DNA of 64,000 nucleotides. It comes from a bacterium. Its GTDB lineage: Bacteria > Sysuimicrobiota > Sysuimicrobiia > Sysuimicrobiales > Segetimicrobiaceae. Position 1 is the stretch's first letter. Every line of letters starts with the position of its first letter. The notes under the pieces are model-generated. The model was not told where the DNA came from. It worked only from the letters and a program-made list of their open reading frames with translations, and did not search any database. This document shows positions 25,087 through 34,342 of the stretch, one piece after another. A program made the position numbers and the translations under genes. The stretch lies in contig DATGHU010000034.1 of NCBI GenBank assembly GCA_035307765.1, positions 191,417 through 255,416 on the forward strand, given 5' to 3'.

Positions 25087-27360
25087 CTAGAGTAGCTGTC
25101 GAATCGTCTCGAGTAGGTTGGCCTGGTCAAACATGCTTTTCATGATGTACGCATCTGCCCCGGCCGCGATCCCTCGCTCTTTGTCCTCGCGGGTCTCTAG
25201 CGACGTCACCAGGATCACCGGCATGCGCTTGAGGGCCTCATCGCTCCGAAGCCGTGTGGTCAACTCGAACCCATCCATGCCGGGCATCGCCACGTCTGTC
25301 ACAACTAGGTCGCACCCGTCGGCCTGCAGGACGTTCCACGCTTCGACCCCGTCGATCGCCACCAGAACCTCGTACCCTGCCGCCTCAAGGATCGTCTTCA
25401 CAAGCGTTCGCGTGGTGATGGAGTCATCGACCACCAGGATCGTTTGCCGCTCCTCCGCAACGGCCGGGGCACCCGGCCGGGTCATGTGCCTTCGGATCTG
25501 CGCGCGCCCGGCGGATCTCAACAAATCGATCACGTTGAGGACGACCACAACCTCGCCGGTGCCCAGGATGGCGGCGCCGATGACATGCCTGACTTTGGCA
25601 AGCTGCGGACCCAGGCTCTTGATGACGATCTCCTGCTCACCCAAGAGGCGCCGCACGCGGAACGCGGCCCGCTGCTCCCCTGACGCGAGGACAACCGCGG
25701 TGACGGTGTCGTCCGGCAGTGGGTCCTTCGCGGCGACGGCGACAGGAGGCAGACCGAGAATGTCCTCGAGGCCAACGAGAGTGACAGGACGACCGTTGTA
25801 ACGAATAGCGTCTTGCCCTGCCACGGCAACCATCTGCTCCCGTGACACGCGGAGGATCCGCTCCACGTTGCCGAGAGGGATCGCAAAGGTCTGGCCCGCT
25901 GCTTCTACCAGGAGCCCCTGGGTCGTGGTGAGCGTCACGGGCACGGTCAGAACGACCCGCGTCCCTCCGCCGAGTGTGGAGGAGATCTCGACCCGGCCGT
26001 GCAGCCGCTCGATGTGCTCTCGGACCACATCGAGCCCTACGCCACGCCCGGAGAGATCCGTAATCATCGCGTTGGTGGAGAGGCCCGGCCGAAGCACCAG
26101 GGCCAGCGCTGCTTGCTCGTCCATCGCGGCTAATTCCTCCGCCTCCACGATGCCCTTCCGCAGCGCCGCTTCCTTGACCCGCTGGGTATCAATCCCTCTC
26201 CCGTCATCGGCCACTGCGAGGGTGACGCTTCCGCCTTCCGAGCCTGCCTCGAGCGTAATGGTCCCTTCCGGAGGCTTTCCCACCCGCTCCCGGTCCTGCG
26301 GGGACTCGATGCCGTGATCCAGGCAGTTGCGCACGAGGTGAACGAGAGGGTCCTTGAGCAGCTCGAGAACCGTCTTGTCGAGCTCGGTGTCGGCGCCCAC
26401 CACCTGCAGGGTGACCCGCTTGCCCTTCTCGCGAGCCAGATCACGCACCATTCGGGGGAACAGGTTGAAGACGGTCGAGATAGGCAGCAACCGGATCCGC
26501 TTCACCTCATCCTGGAGGTTCGCACTCACCTGGGCCAGGCGCCGGGTTTCGGCCTTGAAGCGGTGTCGCAAGCAGTGCATCTGCTCCTGCAGTTCCCGGA
26601 GGCGCTCCTCGTTCCGGTGCAGGAACCGGAGCAGTTCTGCCGGCGGGGCGCCGCCTTCGTCAGGCCAACCGCGCTTTTGGATCATCCCCCGGACCTGGCG
26701 CCAGTCGTCATGCCAGCGGTTGGCCAGGTCCGCGACCGATCCAAGGGTCTCGACAGGCTGCTCCACACCCATCCTGGCCACGAGCAGCTCTCCTGCCTCG
26801 GCCAAAAACGAGTCCAGCTTCGCTGCGGGCACACGCACGGTCGGCATGACGGTGGGAGCGGCATTGGCCAGACGGGACCCATCTCCACCTGCCGAGGCAG
26901 GAGGGGCAGCCTGCCCGGGTCCCGGGACGGTCGCCGGTGCAGGTCGCGGTACCCCGGCCTGCGTGTCCTCCCGTGAGATGGACGTGTCCACCTGGGAACT
27001 CGGGTCCGGGGGCACGGTCTTCATGGCTGCGGCAATCCCATCAAGCCTCTGATAGATAAAGGTCAAGGTCTCCGGGCCTAGCGCTGCATTCCCTGTCTTC
27101 ATCTCTGACAGCCGGGACTCCAGTTCGTGGGCCCTGGCTTCGATGTCATCGAACCCAACAGCTTGCGCCGCTCCCTTCAGGCTGTGCGCCTCCCGGAAGA
27201 ACGCCTCCAGGTGGCCTCGGCGCAGGTCTGGCGTGAGGTCTTTCTCTAATTCCAGGAGGAGCCCGGTCATCGACTGGAGATGTTCCTCGGCTTCCGCGAA
27301 GAAGGTCGTTCGAAGCCGGCGCAGGAACTCATCGTCCAATGAAGCCGATGCTCTAACCAA
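25087..27360 (-). CDS. cheA: CheA-type histidine kinase fused to a C-terminal receiver
   Basis: About 757 residues. The order is: HPt domain with His59 in [15 protein letters not shown]; a Pro/Ala-rich linker; the dimerisation and HATPase domains ([11 protein letters not shown] for the N box, [18 protein letters not shown]); a CheW-like domain ([20 protein letters not shown] region, residues 485-610); and a C-terminal receiver ([15 protein letters not shown], Asp in [15 protein letters not shown], Lys in YIMKS). CheA-REC fusions are typical of Wsp, Frz and other non-flagellar chemosensory systems. TTG 27360 overlaps the receptor stop; TTG 27339 is an alternative. Confidence 0.92.
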   Translation of the reverse strand: MVRASASLDDEFLRRLRTTFFAEAEEHLQSMTGLLLELEKDLTPDLRRGHLEAFFREAHSLKGAAQAVGFDDIEARAHELESRLSEMKTGNAALGPETLTFIYQRLDGIAAAMKTVPPDPSSQVDTSISREDTQAGVPRPAPATVPGPGQAAPPASAGGDGSRLANAAPTVMPTVRVPAAKLDSFLAEAGELLVARMGVEQPVETLGSVADLANRWHDDWRQVRGMIQKRGWPDEGGAPPAELLRFLHRNEERLRELQEQMHCLRHRFKAETRRLAQVSANLQDEVKRIRLLPISTVFNLFPRMVRDLAREKGKRVTLQVVGADTELDKTVLELLKDPLVHLVRNCLDHGIESPQDRERVGKPPEGTITLEAGSEGGSVTLAVADDGRGIDTQRVKEAALRKGIVEAEELAAMDEQAALALVLRPGLSTNAMITDLSGRGVGLDVVREHIERLHGRVEISSTLGGGTRVVLTVPVTLTTTQGLLVEAAGQTFAIPLGNVERILRVSREQMVAVAGQDAIRYNGRPVTLVGLEDILGLPPVAVAAKDPLPDDTVTAVVLASGEQRAAFRVRRLLGEQEIVIKSLGPQLAKVRHVIGAAILGTGEVVVVLNVIDLLRSAGRAQIRRHMTRPGAPAVAEERQTILVVDDSITTRTLVKTILEAAGYEVLVAIDGVEAWNVLQADGCDLVVTDVAMPGMDGFELTTRLRSDEALKRMPVILVTSLETREDKERGIAAGADAYIMKSMFDQANLLETIRQLL

Positions 27361-29140
27361 TCTTGTACCGCTCCACTGTCCCGCGCAACTCACCGGCCAG
27401 CTCGTTCAGGTGCTCTGCGGCTTGCTGAGACTGGCGAGACCCCGCGACGGCTTGCGTGGTGGCCTGGGTGATATCCTTCATGGCCTGGGCGATCTGGCCC
27501 ATGCCGAGGCTCTGCTGTCGGGCCGAGGCCGCGATCTGCTGGGCCGCCTGCGAAGCTTCCCGGATCGTCTCTGCGAGCTGCCGGATGCCCTCGCCCGCCT
27601 TTTGAGCCATCACTACCCCCGCCTCGGCATTCTTCGTCCCCTGCTCCGTCGCTATCACGGCGGCGTTGGTGGCTCGCTGGATCTCCCCCAGAATCGCCCG
27701 CACGCGAGCAGTGGCCTGCTTGGACTGCTCGGCAAGGGTGCGCACCTCGGCGGCCACGACGGCGAACCCCCTGCCGTGCTCTCCAGCTTTGGCCGCCTCA
27801 ATCGCCGCGTTCAGGGCCAAGAGGTTGGATTGGTCGGCGAGGTCGTTGACCGTCGTGGTGATGTCCCCGATCTGCTGGGTCTGCTCGCTGAGTGCCAGGA
27901 TGTCCTGGGCAATCGCGTCGACCTTGGCGCGGATCTCTTGCATACCCTGGACGATCGCCTGCACGTTCTCCAGGCCGGTCTGGCCGATCTTTGCCGCGTT
28001 CTGGGACGCCTCGGCGACCCCTTCCGCCCGCTCCTGCGCCTGCTCAGCAGCGGCCCGGACCTCGTCCACCGTCGTGCCAGTTTGGGAGATCGCCGCTGCT
28101 TGCTCCGTCGCGCTGGCCGTGTGCTGCGTGACCGCTGCAAGGATCTCCGCCGCGGCCGAGGTGATGCTCCCCGCGCCCTTCCCCACCTGACTGGCGAGTT
28201 CGTGGAGGCTCACCACCATGGTGTTGAGGTGAAGGCCGAGCACTCCGAGCTCGTCCTGGCCATCTTGGGCCAACCGCGCGGTCAGATCACCTTGCGCCAC
28301 ACGCTCCGCCAGGACCTTGTAATCGCGCACGGTGTTTTGCAGCTTCTCCTTCATGAGGCGCTCGGCTTCGACCATTTCCTGAAGACGTTCGGCCATCCGG
28401 TTAAAGGCAGTGGCCATGGCCTCGACCTCATCGCCACTGTGGACATCGGCACGATGCGTCAGATCGCCGCCCGCCAGCCCCTGAGCGGCGCGCGCGACTT
28501 CGCCGACATTTCGGGTGATCCGACGAGTGACGACGAACCCGATCGAAACGAGCAGGAGCACGCTCAGAATCGCGCCGTATGTGATACCGCGGATAGTGTC
28601 GCGAGCTATGGCACCGGCTGCCCCATCCCTCTGCCGGAGCAGAACGCGCTCGTCGTCCTGCTGTGTGCCAATCACCTTCCGGATCTCGTCCATGATGGTC
28701 TTGCCGCGACCGTCCAGAATCACCTGGGTCGCCGCCGCAAATCCCTTGCTTCTCCGGAGACTGATGGTCTTGTTGAGTTCGGAAAGTTTGTCCGCGATCA
28801 GGGGAGCGAGGGCGTCAAGCCCGCGCTGCAAACCAGGGGCAGCACCAACGAGTTGTTGGAGAGCGCTTTGTTCCTGGCTGACGACCGCGACGGCGCTGTT
28901 GTACGGTGCCAGATACCGCTCGTCTCCAGTGATGATGTACCCGCGCTGACCGGTCTCGGCGTCTTTGAGTGTCGAAAGCAGCGTCTCGAGGTGCTCAAGC
29001 ACCTGGAGGGAGACCGTCACCTGACGGCTGGACTCAACGAGCTGCACCGTGATCCGGTAGGCGAAGATGTCCGTGACAGCCAAGAGCACCAGTGCCAGCC
29101 CGAACCCGGCCCCGATTCTTCGTCCGATCGACCATTTCAT
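27353..29140 (-). CDS. Methyl-accepting chemotaxis protein with CHASE3 sensor
   Basis: 595 residues. A membrane segment (about 7-28) is followed by a helical extracytoplasmic domain of CHASE3 type with the signature [17 protein letters not shown]. The second membrane segment is at 190-206, then two HAMP-like regions ([20 protein letters not shown] and [15 protein letters not shown]), then the signalling domain with hairpin tip [22 protein letters not shown] (read at positions 437-458). There is no C-terminal CheR-binding pentapeptide; it ends in VERYKIG. As the only receptor in the operon it is probably its dedicated input. Confidence 0.93.
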   Translation of the reverse strand: MKWSIGRRIGAGFGLALVLLAVTDIFAYRITVQLVESSRQVTVSLQVLEHLETLLSTLKDAETGQRGYIITGDERYLAPYNSAVAVVSQEQSALQQLVGAAPGLQRGLDALAPLIADKLSELNKTISLRRSKGFAAATQVILDGRGKTIMDEIRKVIGTQQDDERVLLRQRDGAAGAIARDTIRGITYGAILSVLLLVSIGFVVTRRITRNVGEVARAAQGLAGGDLTHRADVHSGDEVEAMATAFNRMAERLQEMVEAERLMKEKLQNTVRDYKVLAERVAQGDLTARLAQDGQDELGVLGLHLNTMVVSLHELASQVGKGAGSITSAAAEILAAVTQHTASATEQAAAISQTGTTVDEVRAAAEQAQERAEGVAEASQNAAKIGQTGLENVQAIVQGMQEIRAKVDAIAQDILALSEQTQQIGDITTTVNDLADQSNLLALNAAIEAAKAGEHGRGFAVVAAEVRTLAEQSKQATARVRAILGEIQRATNAAVIATEQGTKNAEAGVVMAQKAGEGIRQLAETIREASQAAQQIAASARQQSLGMGQIAQAMKDITQATTQAVAGSRQSQQAAEHLNELAGELRGTVERYKIG

Positions 29141-29185
29141 CGCCCGTCACCTGCTTTCGTTAATAGCGACCGCGGCTCAGGATCA

Positions 29186-29719
29186 TCACTCCATGTCAGC
29201 GGCGGCCACGATCATCCGCCGGTCTCCAAGGATGGCATCGAGGTTCAAGATGATGAGCGCATCGGGCATGATACCGAACACGTACTCCTCTCTAACCGCC
29301 CAATCGAGCGACGACATCTTCCCAATGTCCTGCACGGGCACGGTGCGGACATCGCCGACCTCATCGGCAAGGATTCCGACGGTCAGCCCTGCCCCCGTCA
29401 CCAGGACCACTTTGGCCGGACTGCCGGCTCCGGCATCGAGCAGGCCAAGGAACCGCCGCAGGTTGATGACCGAATAGAGGGTCCCGCGGATGTTGATCAC
29501 CCCCGCCACAAATTCGGGTGTGGAAGGGAGCGTCACGAGCCCCCGCACGGGGTGGATCTGGTGGATGTGCGTCACGTCGATCCCATAGGCCTCGCCGCCG
29601 ATAACGAAGGTTACGATCTGCTTCTGCTCCCCTGCGTAGGGGAGCTCGGGGACGATGGAGAGTCTGCGCGCACGCTCTTCGAGAATGCGCTGGACATCGA
29701 CGGGGGTCCGGGTCTCCAT
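29186..29719 (-). CDS. cheW: CheW coupling protein (second in operon)
   Basis: 177 residues. A CheW domain (VTFVIGGEAYGIDVTHIHQI, VTLPSTPEFVAGVINIRGTL, VVLVTGAGLTVGILADEVGDV) is preceded by a 35-residue extension containing a basic helix. CheW bridges receptor and CheA. It differs clearly from the CheW at 31111-31617, as expected for systems like Wsp that use two non-equivalent CheW proteins. It lies 12 bp after cheR and 45 bp before the receptor gene. Confidence 0.92.
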   Translation of the reverse strand: METRTPVDVQRILEERARRLSIVPELPYAGEQKQIVTFVIGGEAYGIDVTHIHQIHPVRGLVTLPSTPEFVAGVINIRGTLYSVINLRRFLGLLDAGAGSPAKVVLVTGAGLTVGILADEVGDVRTVPVQDIGKMSSLDWAVREEYVFGIMPDALIILNLDAILGDRRMIVAAADME

Positions 29720-29731
29720 CGTGATTTCGCC

Positions 29732-31114
29732 TCACCGGTGATTCAGTTTCATGGCCACCGCGTCCAGAAGCTGGCCCACCGTCACGCCCTCGCCGTCAGG
29801 GATGGGCTCCTCCCTCGGTCGCGCTCGAAGGAGGCGGTGGGCCACCTCCAGGCACTTTCGAGCCTGACGATTGTTCCCGGCGTGCATCGCCACGTCGGCG
29901 AGCACAACGTAGGCCAGAACGAACTCGGGATCCAGGAAGATCGCGCTTCTGAAGGCCTCCACGCTGACCTCCCAGCGTGCTTGCTCTTGATAGACGAGCC
30001 CCCTCAGGTAGTGGGCCCTCGCCTGCAGCGGATCGATGGCCAGCATGTCCGCAATCACGGCATGGGCGTCCTCGAGGCGACCGTGGTCCGCGTGCTCGCG
30101 AGCCTGCCGGTACGCCTCCTCCGCGGTTGCGGACGCCGCTCCTGCCACTGTTGCGCCCGGGAGAGGACCCTGATGGCCCGCGTCCATGCGGGGGGCAGGG
30201 TCAGCGAAAGAATTCCGCCTCGGGGTCTCGTCGGGGGGCGTCCATGGCAAATGAGGGGCCGGCACGGATGGCTGCGTCGTCACCTTCTGATAGGCCATCG
30301 CATTAGGGAAGGTCCTGATCTGAAAGCGCCGGTAGATCTCAAGCGACGGCTCGGCATGGCCGACGAGGAGCCATCCGCCCTCAACCAGGGCGTCGTAAAA
30401 GCGACTCACCACTTGCTGAGTCGTGTGACTGTCGAAGTAGATGGTGACATTGCGGCAGAGGATGAGATCCATCCCTTCGGGGCCGCCCGCGAGGGGTGGA
30501 TATGGTCCCTCGATGAGGTTGTGGTGGGCGAAGGATACCATCGTCCCGATCTCAGGCCTGAGATGGAACTCCGCTCCGTGCTGAGTGAAGTACCGAGCCT
30601 GGATGCCTGGAGGGCACCCGCGAAAGGACCATTTCCCGTAGCATGCCCTCTCAGCCGTGCGGAGCTGCTCCTCGTTAATGTCTGTGCCTAGGATCAGAAT
30701 GGTCCAGGTGTCGACGTCGGGAAGCAACTCCCGAAGCACCATGGCCACGGAGTAGGGCTCTTCACCCGAAGCGCACCCAGCGGCCCAAATTCGCAGGCGA
30801 CGGGAAGCGCGATTCGAGGCGATCAACTGGGGGAGAATCTGCTGCTGCAGCGCGTCGAATTGCTCGCGGTTCCGGAAAAAGTACGTCTCGCCCACGGTCA
30901 GGTGTCTCAGCAGTCGTTCGAACGCGGCTCTTCCACGAACCCCATCGGCCAGTAATGCGTAATAGCTGTCAAGATCGTGGTGCGTGGACTGGACCAGGGC
31001 CCTCCGTACCCCCGCCTCCAGGTCCGCCCGTCGTTGATCCGGAAACGCTAGCCCGGCCCTCGAAGCGATAAGGTCACGAAAGCGCCGGTAGGCTACATCG
31101 TCGAGGCGGATCAC
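29732..31114 (-). CDS. cheR: CheR methyltransferase with C-terminal TPR domain
   Basis: 460 residues. An N-terminal all-helical domain, then the SAM-binding domain with IWAAGCASGEEPYSVAMVL, ILGTDINEE and DLILCRNVTIYF. After a Pro-rich linker (about residues 290-325) come two or three tetratricopeptide repeats (AHYLRGLVYQEQARWEVSVE, then LAYVVLADVAMHAGNNRQAR). CheR-TPR proteins such as WspC and FrzF tie methylation to protein-protein contacts. The ATG at 31114 overlaps the stop of the first cheW by 4 bp. Confidence 0.93.
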   Translation of the reverse strand: MIRLDDVAYRRFRDLIASRAGLAFPDQRRADLEAGVRRALVQSTHHDLDSYYALLADGVRGRAAFERLLRHLTVGETYFFRNREQFDALQQQILPQLIASNRASRRLRIWAAGCASGEEPYSVAMVLRELLPDVDTWTILILGTDINEEQLRTAERACYGKWSFRGCPPGIQARYFTQHGAEFHLRPEIGTMVSFAHHNLIEGPYPPLAGGPEGMDLILCRNVTIYFDSHTTQQVVSRFYDALVEGGWLLVGHAEPSLEIYRRFQIRTFPNAMAYQKVTTQPSVPAPHLPWTPPDETPRRNSFADPAPRMDAGHQGPLPGATVAGAASATAEEAYRQAREHADHGRLEDAHAVIADMLAIDPLQARAHYLRGLVYQEQARWEVSVEAFRSAIFLDPEFVLAYVVLADVAMHAGNNRQARKCLEVAHRLLRARPREEPIPDGEGVTVGQLLDAVAMKLNHR

Positions 31115-31617
31115 GGCATTCCTTCGCTCCGGGAGATTGGCACCGAGCCCATCTCCTCCGGCGCATAGAGCATCTCGGGTTCCAAGACGGGGATCGAGCG
31201 ATCGTGGAGCTGTGCGACAAGCGACGTGCGTTGTCCAGTCGGGTCGACTGCCACGCTTTGCACCTCCACCTGCTCCGCGGTCACGACCTCCTCGACACCA
31301 TCTACCAGCAATCCGACAGTCTGCTCACCCGCGTGAACGACCATAATGCGATCAGTGAGCGTCGGTTCCCTGGAGGGGAGACCCATGCGAGCCCGGAGAG
31401 AGATCACGGGAATGATGTGTCCCCGCAGGTTGATGGCCCCGACGACTTCAGAAGGGACGTTGGAAAGAGGCGTGATTGCGACCATCCGGAGCAACTCCTT
31501 AACATGCTCAAGGGCCAAGGCATAGGTGCGCTCCCCGATGGTAAAGCACACGAGCGTGGAGGCTGCCGGACCTTGTAAAGCCGCGAACGGAGCTCCACGG
31601 GGTGGTGAATTGCCCAT
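31111..31617 (-). CDS. cheW: CheW coupling protein (first gene of the chemosensory operon)
   Basis: 168 residues with a single CheW domain: LVCFTIGERTYALALEHVKELL, ITPLSNVPSEVVGAINLRGH, RIMVVHAGEQTVGLLVDGVEEV (quoted in pieces under 25 residues, key blocks only). It opens a tightly packed minus-strand operon of eight genes running to 22361. No flagellar or pilus genes are next to it. The promoter should lie in 31618-31750, where I see no clear consensus. Confidence 0.92.
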   Translation of the reverse strand: MGNSPPRGAPFAALQGPAASTLVCFTIGERTYALALEHVKELLRMVAITPLSNVPSEVVGAINLRGHIIPVISLRARMGLPSREPTLTDRIMVVHAGEQTVGLLVDGVEEVVTAEQVEVQSVAVDPTGQRTSLVAQLHDRSIPVLEPEMLYAPEEMGSVPISRSEGMP

Positions 31618-32173
31618 GGCTCCGCTACCTCCTCACGGCGTATAGCCTGCGCCAAGTAGTGCCCGAGGCGTGCAGGTTCTCTTCCAGGGTCAATATGTGC
31701 TCCCGCAGGGGCAGCCCGGCTCACAAGTCAGCTTCCAAACCTTGAGCCGCAGATCCCGGCTCGTTCACCAAGCGACGCGAATCTTATGCCGCTCTTCTCA
31801 ACATGCCCCACAGCAGGCTGTCGTAGACTTCCCGGAAACTTCTCTCTTGGGCCTGGCGCATCTGATTACAAATCAACATCGGCCATCCCACTCTGCCCGC
31901 GTCCACCCATACGTGTCGGGGATTGCGCAAGATGGGCGCCTGGGGTGACAGAACGAGGCAAGCTACCTCCCAGCAATCATGACCCGCAATCAAAGGGGAC
32001 ATTATGGGCTAGGGCAACCTCCCACGCCTTCTTGCCGCCCTTGACGCCACCCATCGCTCCCAGTCTGGACGCCGCATACCGGCTGACGGCCGCGAGCGTT
32101 CTGCGACCGAGGCGGTCCAGGGTTCTTCGTAGCGCGTCCGGTAGGTCCGGATCCTTGCCTTCCTCAATGGACC
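31618..32173. other. Gene-free stretch upstream of the chemosensory operon
   Basis: No intact gene. On the minus strand, 32210 to 31980 can encode RSIEEGKDPDLPDALRRTL and VSRYAASRLGAMGGVKGGKK, which look like a genuine helical protein tail but without a start or partner. A weaker copy of the DNA is at 1500-1600. This is most likely the end of a decayed mobile-element gene. Confidence 0.4.
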
Positions 32174-32417
32174 GAGCGTACCACGCCAAGCGCACGGTAC
32201 AAGAGGGACTCATTCTAGCTTTACGAAAGAGGGGTCGTATTGCTGAGTCGGAGGTAGTGTCCAAATGAGACTCGTCGCGCTGGAGAAGGAGGAGGTGCTC
32301 CGGCTCCTCGAGGCCGCCAAGCGGCATGGTCCCCGCGCACACGCTATGGTCCTGCTTGCGATCCGGCACGGCCTGCGGGTGTCGGAGGTCACGGGCATGC
32401 GGGTCGAGCACGTCAAC
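32174..32417 (+). repeat. Dispersed repeat D, copy 2
   Basis: This is the partner of 20067-20303. It covers about 90 bp of upstream sequence beginning GAGCGTACCA and the first 50 codons of the tyrosine recombinase. Confidence 0.75.
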
Positions 32418-32690
32418 GTGAAAGAGGGGTGGATCCGCGTCGAGCGGCTAAAGGGCAGTCTCACCACGGTGCAGACGCTCGAGCGCCACCCGGGCCAGCC
32501 GCTGCTGGACGAGGTGCGCGTGCTCAGCCGTTGGCTGCGGGCACGGCGGGAGCGGCGTCCTGTTCGTCTCCTCCCACGGCGGCCAGATGAACCGCTCGAC
32601 CTTCGCCCGACTCTGGCGGCGCCTGGCCGAGGCGGCCGGCCTGCCGCCGGTCGATCAGTTCGTCCCAGGTCTACTGCACCGTGAGCGATC
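32265..32690 (+). pseudogene. Frameshifted, truncated tyrosine recombinase
   Basis: The frame from ATG 32265 encodes MRLVALEKEEVLRLLEAAKR, RHGLRVSEVTGMRVEHVNV (with the first catalytic Arg) and WIRVERLKG. Near 32560 the reading shifts: the family continues in another frame as VLFVSSHGGQMNRSTFARLW and RRLAEAAGLPP. The C-terminal part with the HxxR and Tyr nucleophile is missing; the gene ends where direct repeat C begins (32725). It is a dead integrase at the left edge of the catabolic islet. Confidence 0.8.
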
Positions 32691-32724
32691 GGGACGCGAG
32701 CGCGGCCGCCCGAGCCGCGTTCAT

Positions 32725-32951
32725 CCGGGCGTTCTGAGCCCGAAACGCACCAATACCGGTGATCCGGGCCTCCCGTCCGTTCACGGATTCTGAGGGTTTC
32801 GGACGCCAAAGGTGTGGCGAACGCACCAATATGAGCGAAACGACGCGCCGGACGATAGGCTAGGCGTCTCGGGCGTCCTTCACAGAAGCCGCCGCCGTCG
32901 TTCATGGGAGCCGTTCCCAGATCACGCGTGTAAAACGGTTGGGTGTTGTAC
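32725..32951. repeat. Direct repeat C, left copy, bounding the catabolic islet
   Basis: Matches 45586-45827 in the same orientation: both open with GGGCGTTCTGAGCCCGAAAC followed by GCACCAATACCGG, both contain CCGTCCGTTCA, both end around TTCCCAGATCACG and a final GTAC. The motif CGCACCAATA or CGAACGCACCAATA occurs twice in each copy, 70-80 bp apart. No coding potential of note. The pair lies 12.86 kb apart and encloses the importer/dehydrogenase gene set. Confidence 0.8.
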
Positions 32952-33102
32952 AGTGCTGAGTGAGCATTTCCGACAAGGATCAGACGATATCTTCGTCATT
33001 GCGGTTAGGGGCAAGGCCGGATTATGGTTGAGCACTGCTGCAGGGCCTCACCGGGTCGCCGACCAGCTGGATGGGAGAACGCCGATGGAATCGAATGGTT
33101 AT

Positions 33103-34299
33103 CTACGGCTCCAATTCGACGCGCCGTCCTTCTGCGGCGGAAAGATAGCCGGCGTAGACCACCTCGACGACGTCGCGGCCGAGGCGTCCACTGGCGAGCG
33201 GCTCACGGTCCTCGGCCACACACTCCACGAAGTCTTGAAGGACCTGCCGGTGGCCTTGCGCCCAATCCTCGTCCGGAGCCGGAGAGCTCCAGCCGGCCTT
33301 GGTCTCGAGTTTCTCCATCAGATATTCGTTCTCGAAGACAGTGGGGTCGGGCGCAAACGCCTGCACGAGATTGGTGTGCTCCATGCTGCACTTGATGTGC
33401 GCGTTTGACAGAAAGACCTGTAGGATGCTCTCCATCCCGCCCAGCACGGCATCCGAAGCCCAGACGACTCCCCGGGTGCCGTCCTCGAAGGTGATGAGGA
33501 GGCAACCCCAGTTCTCCACATCCACCCAGCCGGTGCCGATCCAGTGGTGTTCTTCCCGCTGAAAGGCCGGCGTACGTGTCAGGTCGCCCACGTCAGCGAC
33601 GACGGCACGGGGCCGGATGGGCACACCTGCGCGACGAAAGCCTTCCCGCCGTTTCAAGTGCAGCATCGCGCCGATCGGATGGACGCCGAGGCGAAGCAGC
33701 GCACCACCACCTGTGAATCGCCACTCCCGAGCGTAAGGCGAGTGAGATCCACTGTGGCACTCGCCACCGCGCATCTCGAGAATCGCCCCGCCCGACGCGG
33801 CCGCCAGGCGATCCGCCTTTGCGATCGACGGAGCATACACCCAGTTCTCGGCGTACATGAGGCGCACGCGAGCCCGCTCGGCGGCGGTGACCATCGCGTC
33901 GGCGTTGGCGACCGCGCCCGCCAGCATCTGTGCGCGGGGCACTGCGGCGACGTCCGTGTCCGGGGGCAGGCCATACCCATCAAATGCGGTGAGGGGCTTC
34001 GCGCAGACAACGTGCTTGCCGGCCACAACGGCATCTTCGACCATGGACCGGTGAAGATGGTTCGGGACGCAGAGGTCCACGATGTCAATGTCGGGGCGGA
34101 GGAGGATCTCCCGGTAGTCATCGTATACGTCCGGAACGCCGTACCTGCGGGCATATGCCTCGGCGCGGTCGCGGGACCGACCGGCGACGGCCGCGATCCG
34201 CACGTCGTAGCCTGATACGGTCGCGTAGCACCGAGCCCGCGTCTCCGCGATGAATCCGGCGCCAATCAGCGCTATGTTAATGCGGCGCTTCTCGCGCAT
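33103..34299 (-). CDS. Gfo/Idh/MocA-family NAD(P)-dependent sugar dehydrogenase
   Basis: 398 residues. The N-terminal Rossmann domain starts INIALIGAGFIAETRARCY. CVPNHLHRSMVEDAVVAGKH is followed by CAKPLTAF, with the family's conserved lysine-proline. The C-terminal alpha/beta domain has GGECHSGSHSPYAREWRF and GGGALLRLGVHPIGAMLHL, supplying the catalytic-region histidine. Such enzymes oxidise or reduce hydroxyls of sugars, inositols, amino-sugars or their acids. It is the last gene of the minus-strand run starting with the sugar-binding protein at 39048, and a second family member is divergently encoded at 39189. Confidence 0.88.
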   Translation of the reverse strand: MREKRRINIALIGAGFIAETRARCYATVSGYDVRIAAVAGRSRDRAEAYARRYGVPDVYDDYREILLRPDIDIVDLCVPNHLHRSMVEDAVVAGKHVVCAKPLTAFDGYGLPPDTDVAAVPRAQMLAGAVANADAMVTAAERARVRLMYAENWVYAPSIAKADRLAAASGGAILEMRGGECHSGSHSPYAREWRFTGGGALLRLGVHPIGAMLHLKRREGFRRAGVPIRPRAVVADVGDLTRTPAFQREEHHWIGTGWVDVENWGCLLITFEDGTRGVVWASDAVLGGMESILQVFLSNAHIKCSMEHTNLVQAFAPDPTVFENEYLMEKLETKAGWSSPAPDEDWAQGHRQVLQDFVECVAEDREPLASGRLGRDVVEVVYAGYLSAAEGRRVELEP

Positions 34300-34342
34300 G
34301 ACTCATCAGTTTTCGAGTGCATGGCTCTATACTCAGGCGAGG

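Noticed and set aside
27143-30691. A 1182-codon open frame on the plus strand across the chemosensory operon
   Set aside because: It is antisense to cheA, mcp, cheW and cheR, all with full family motifs; long antisense frames are expected in GC-rich codon-biased DNA.
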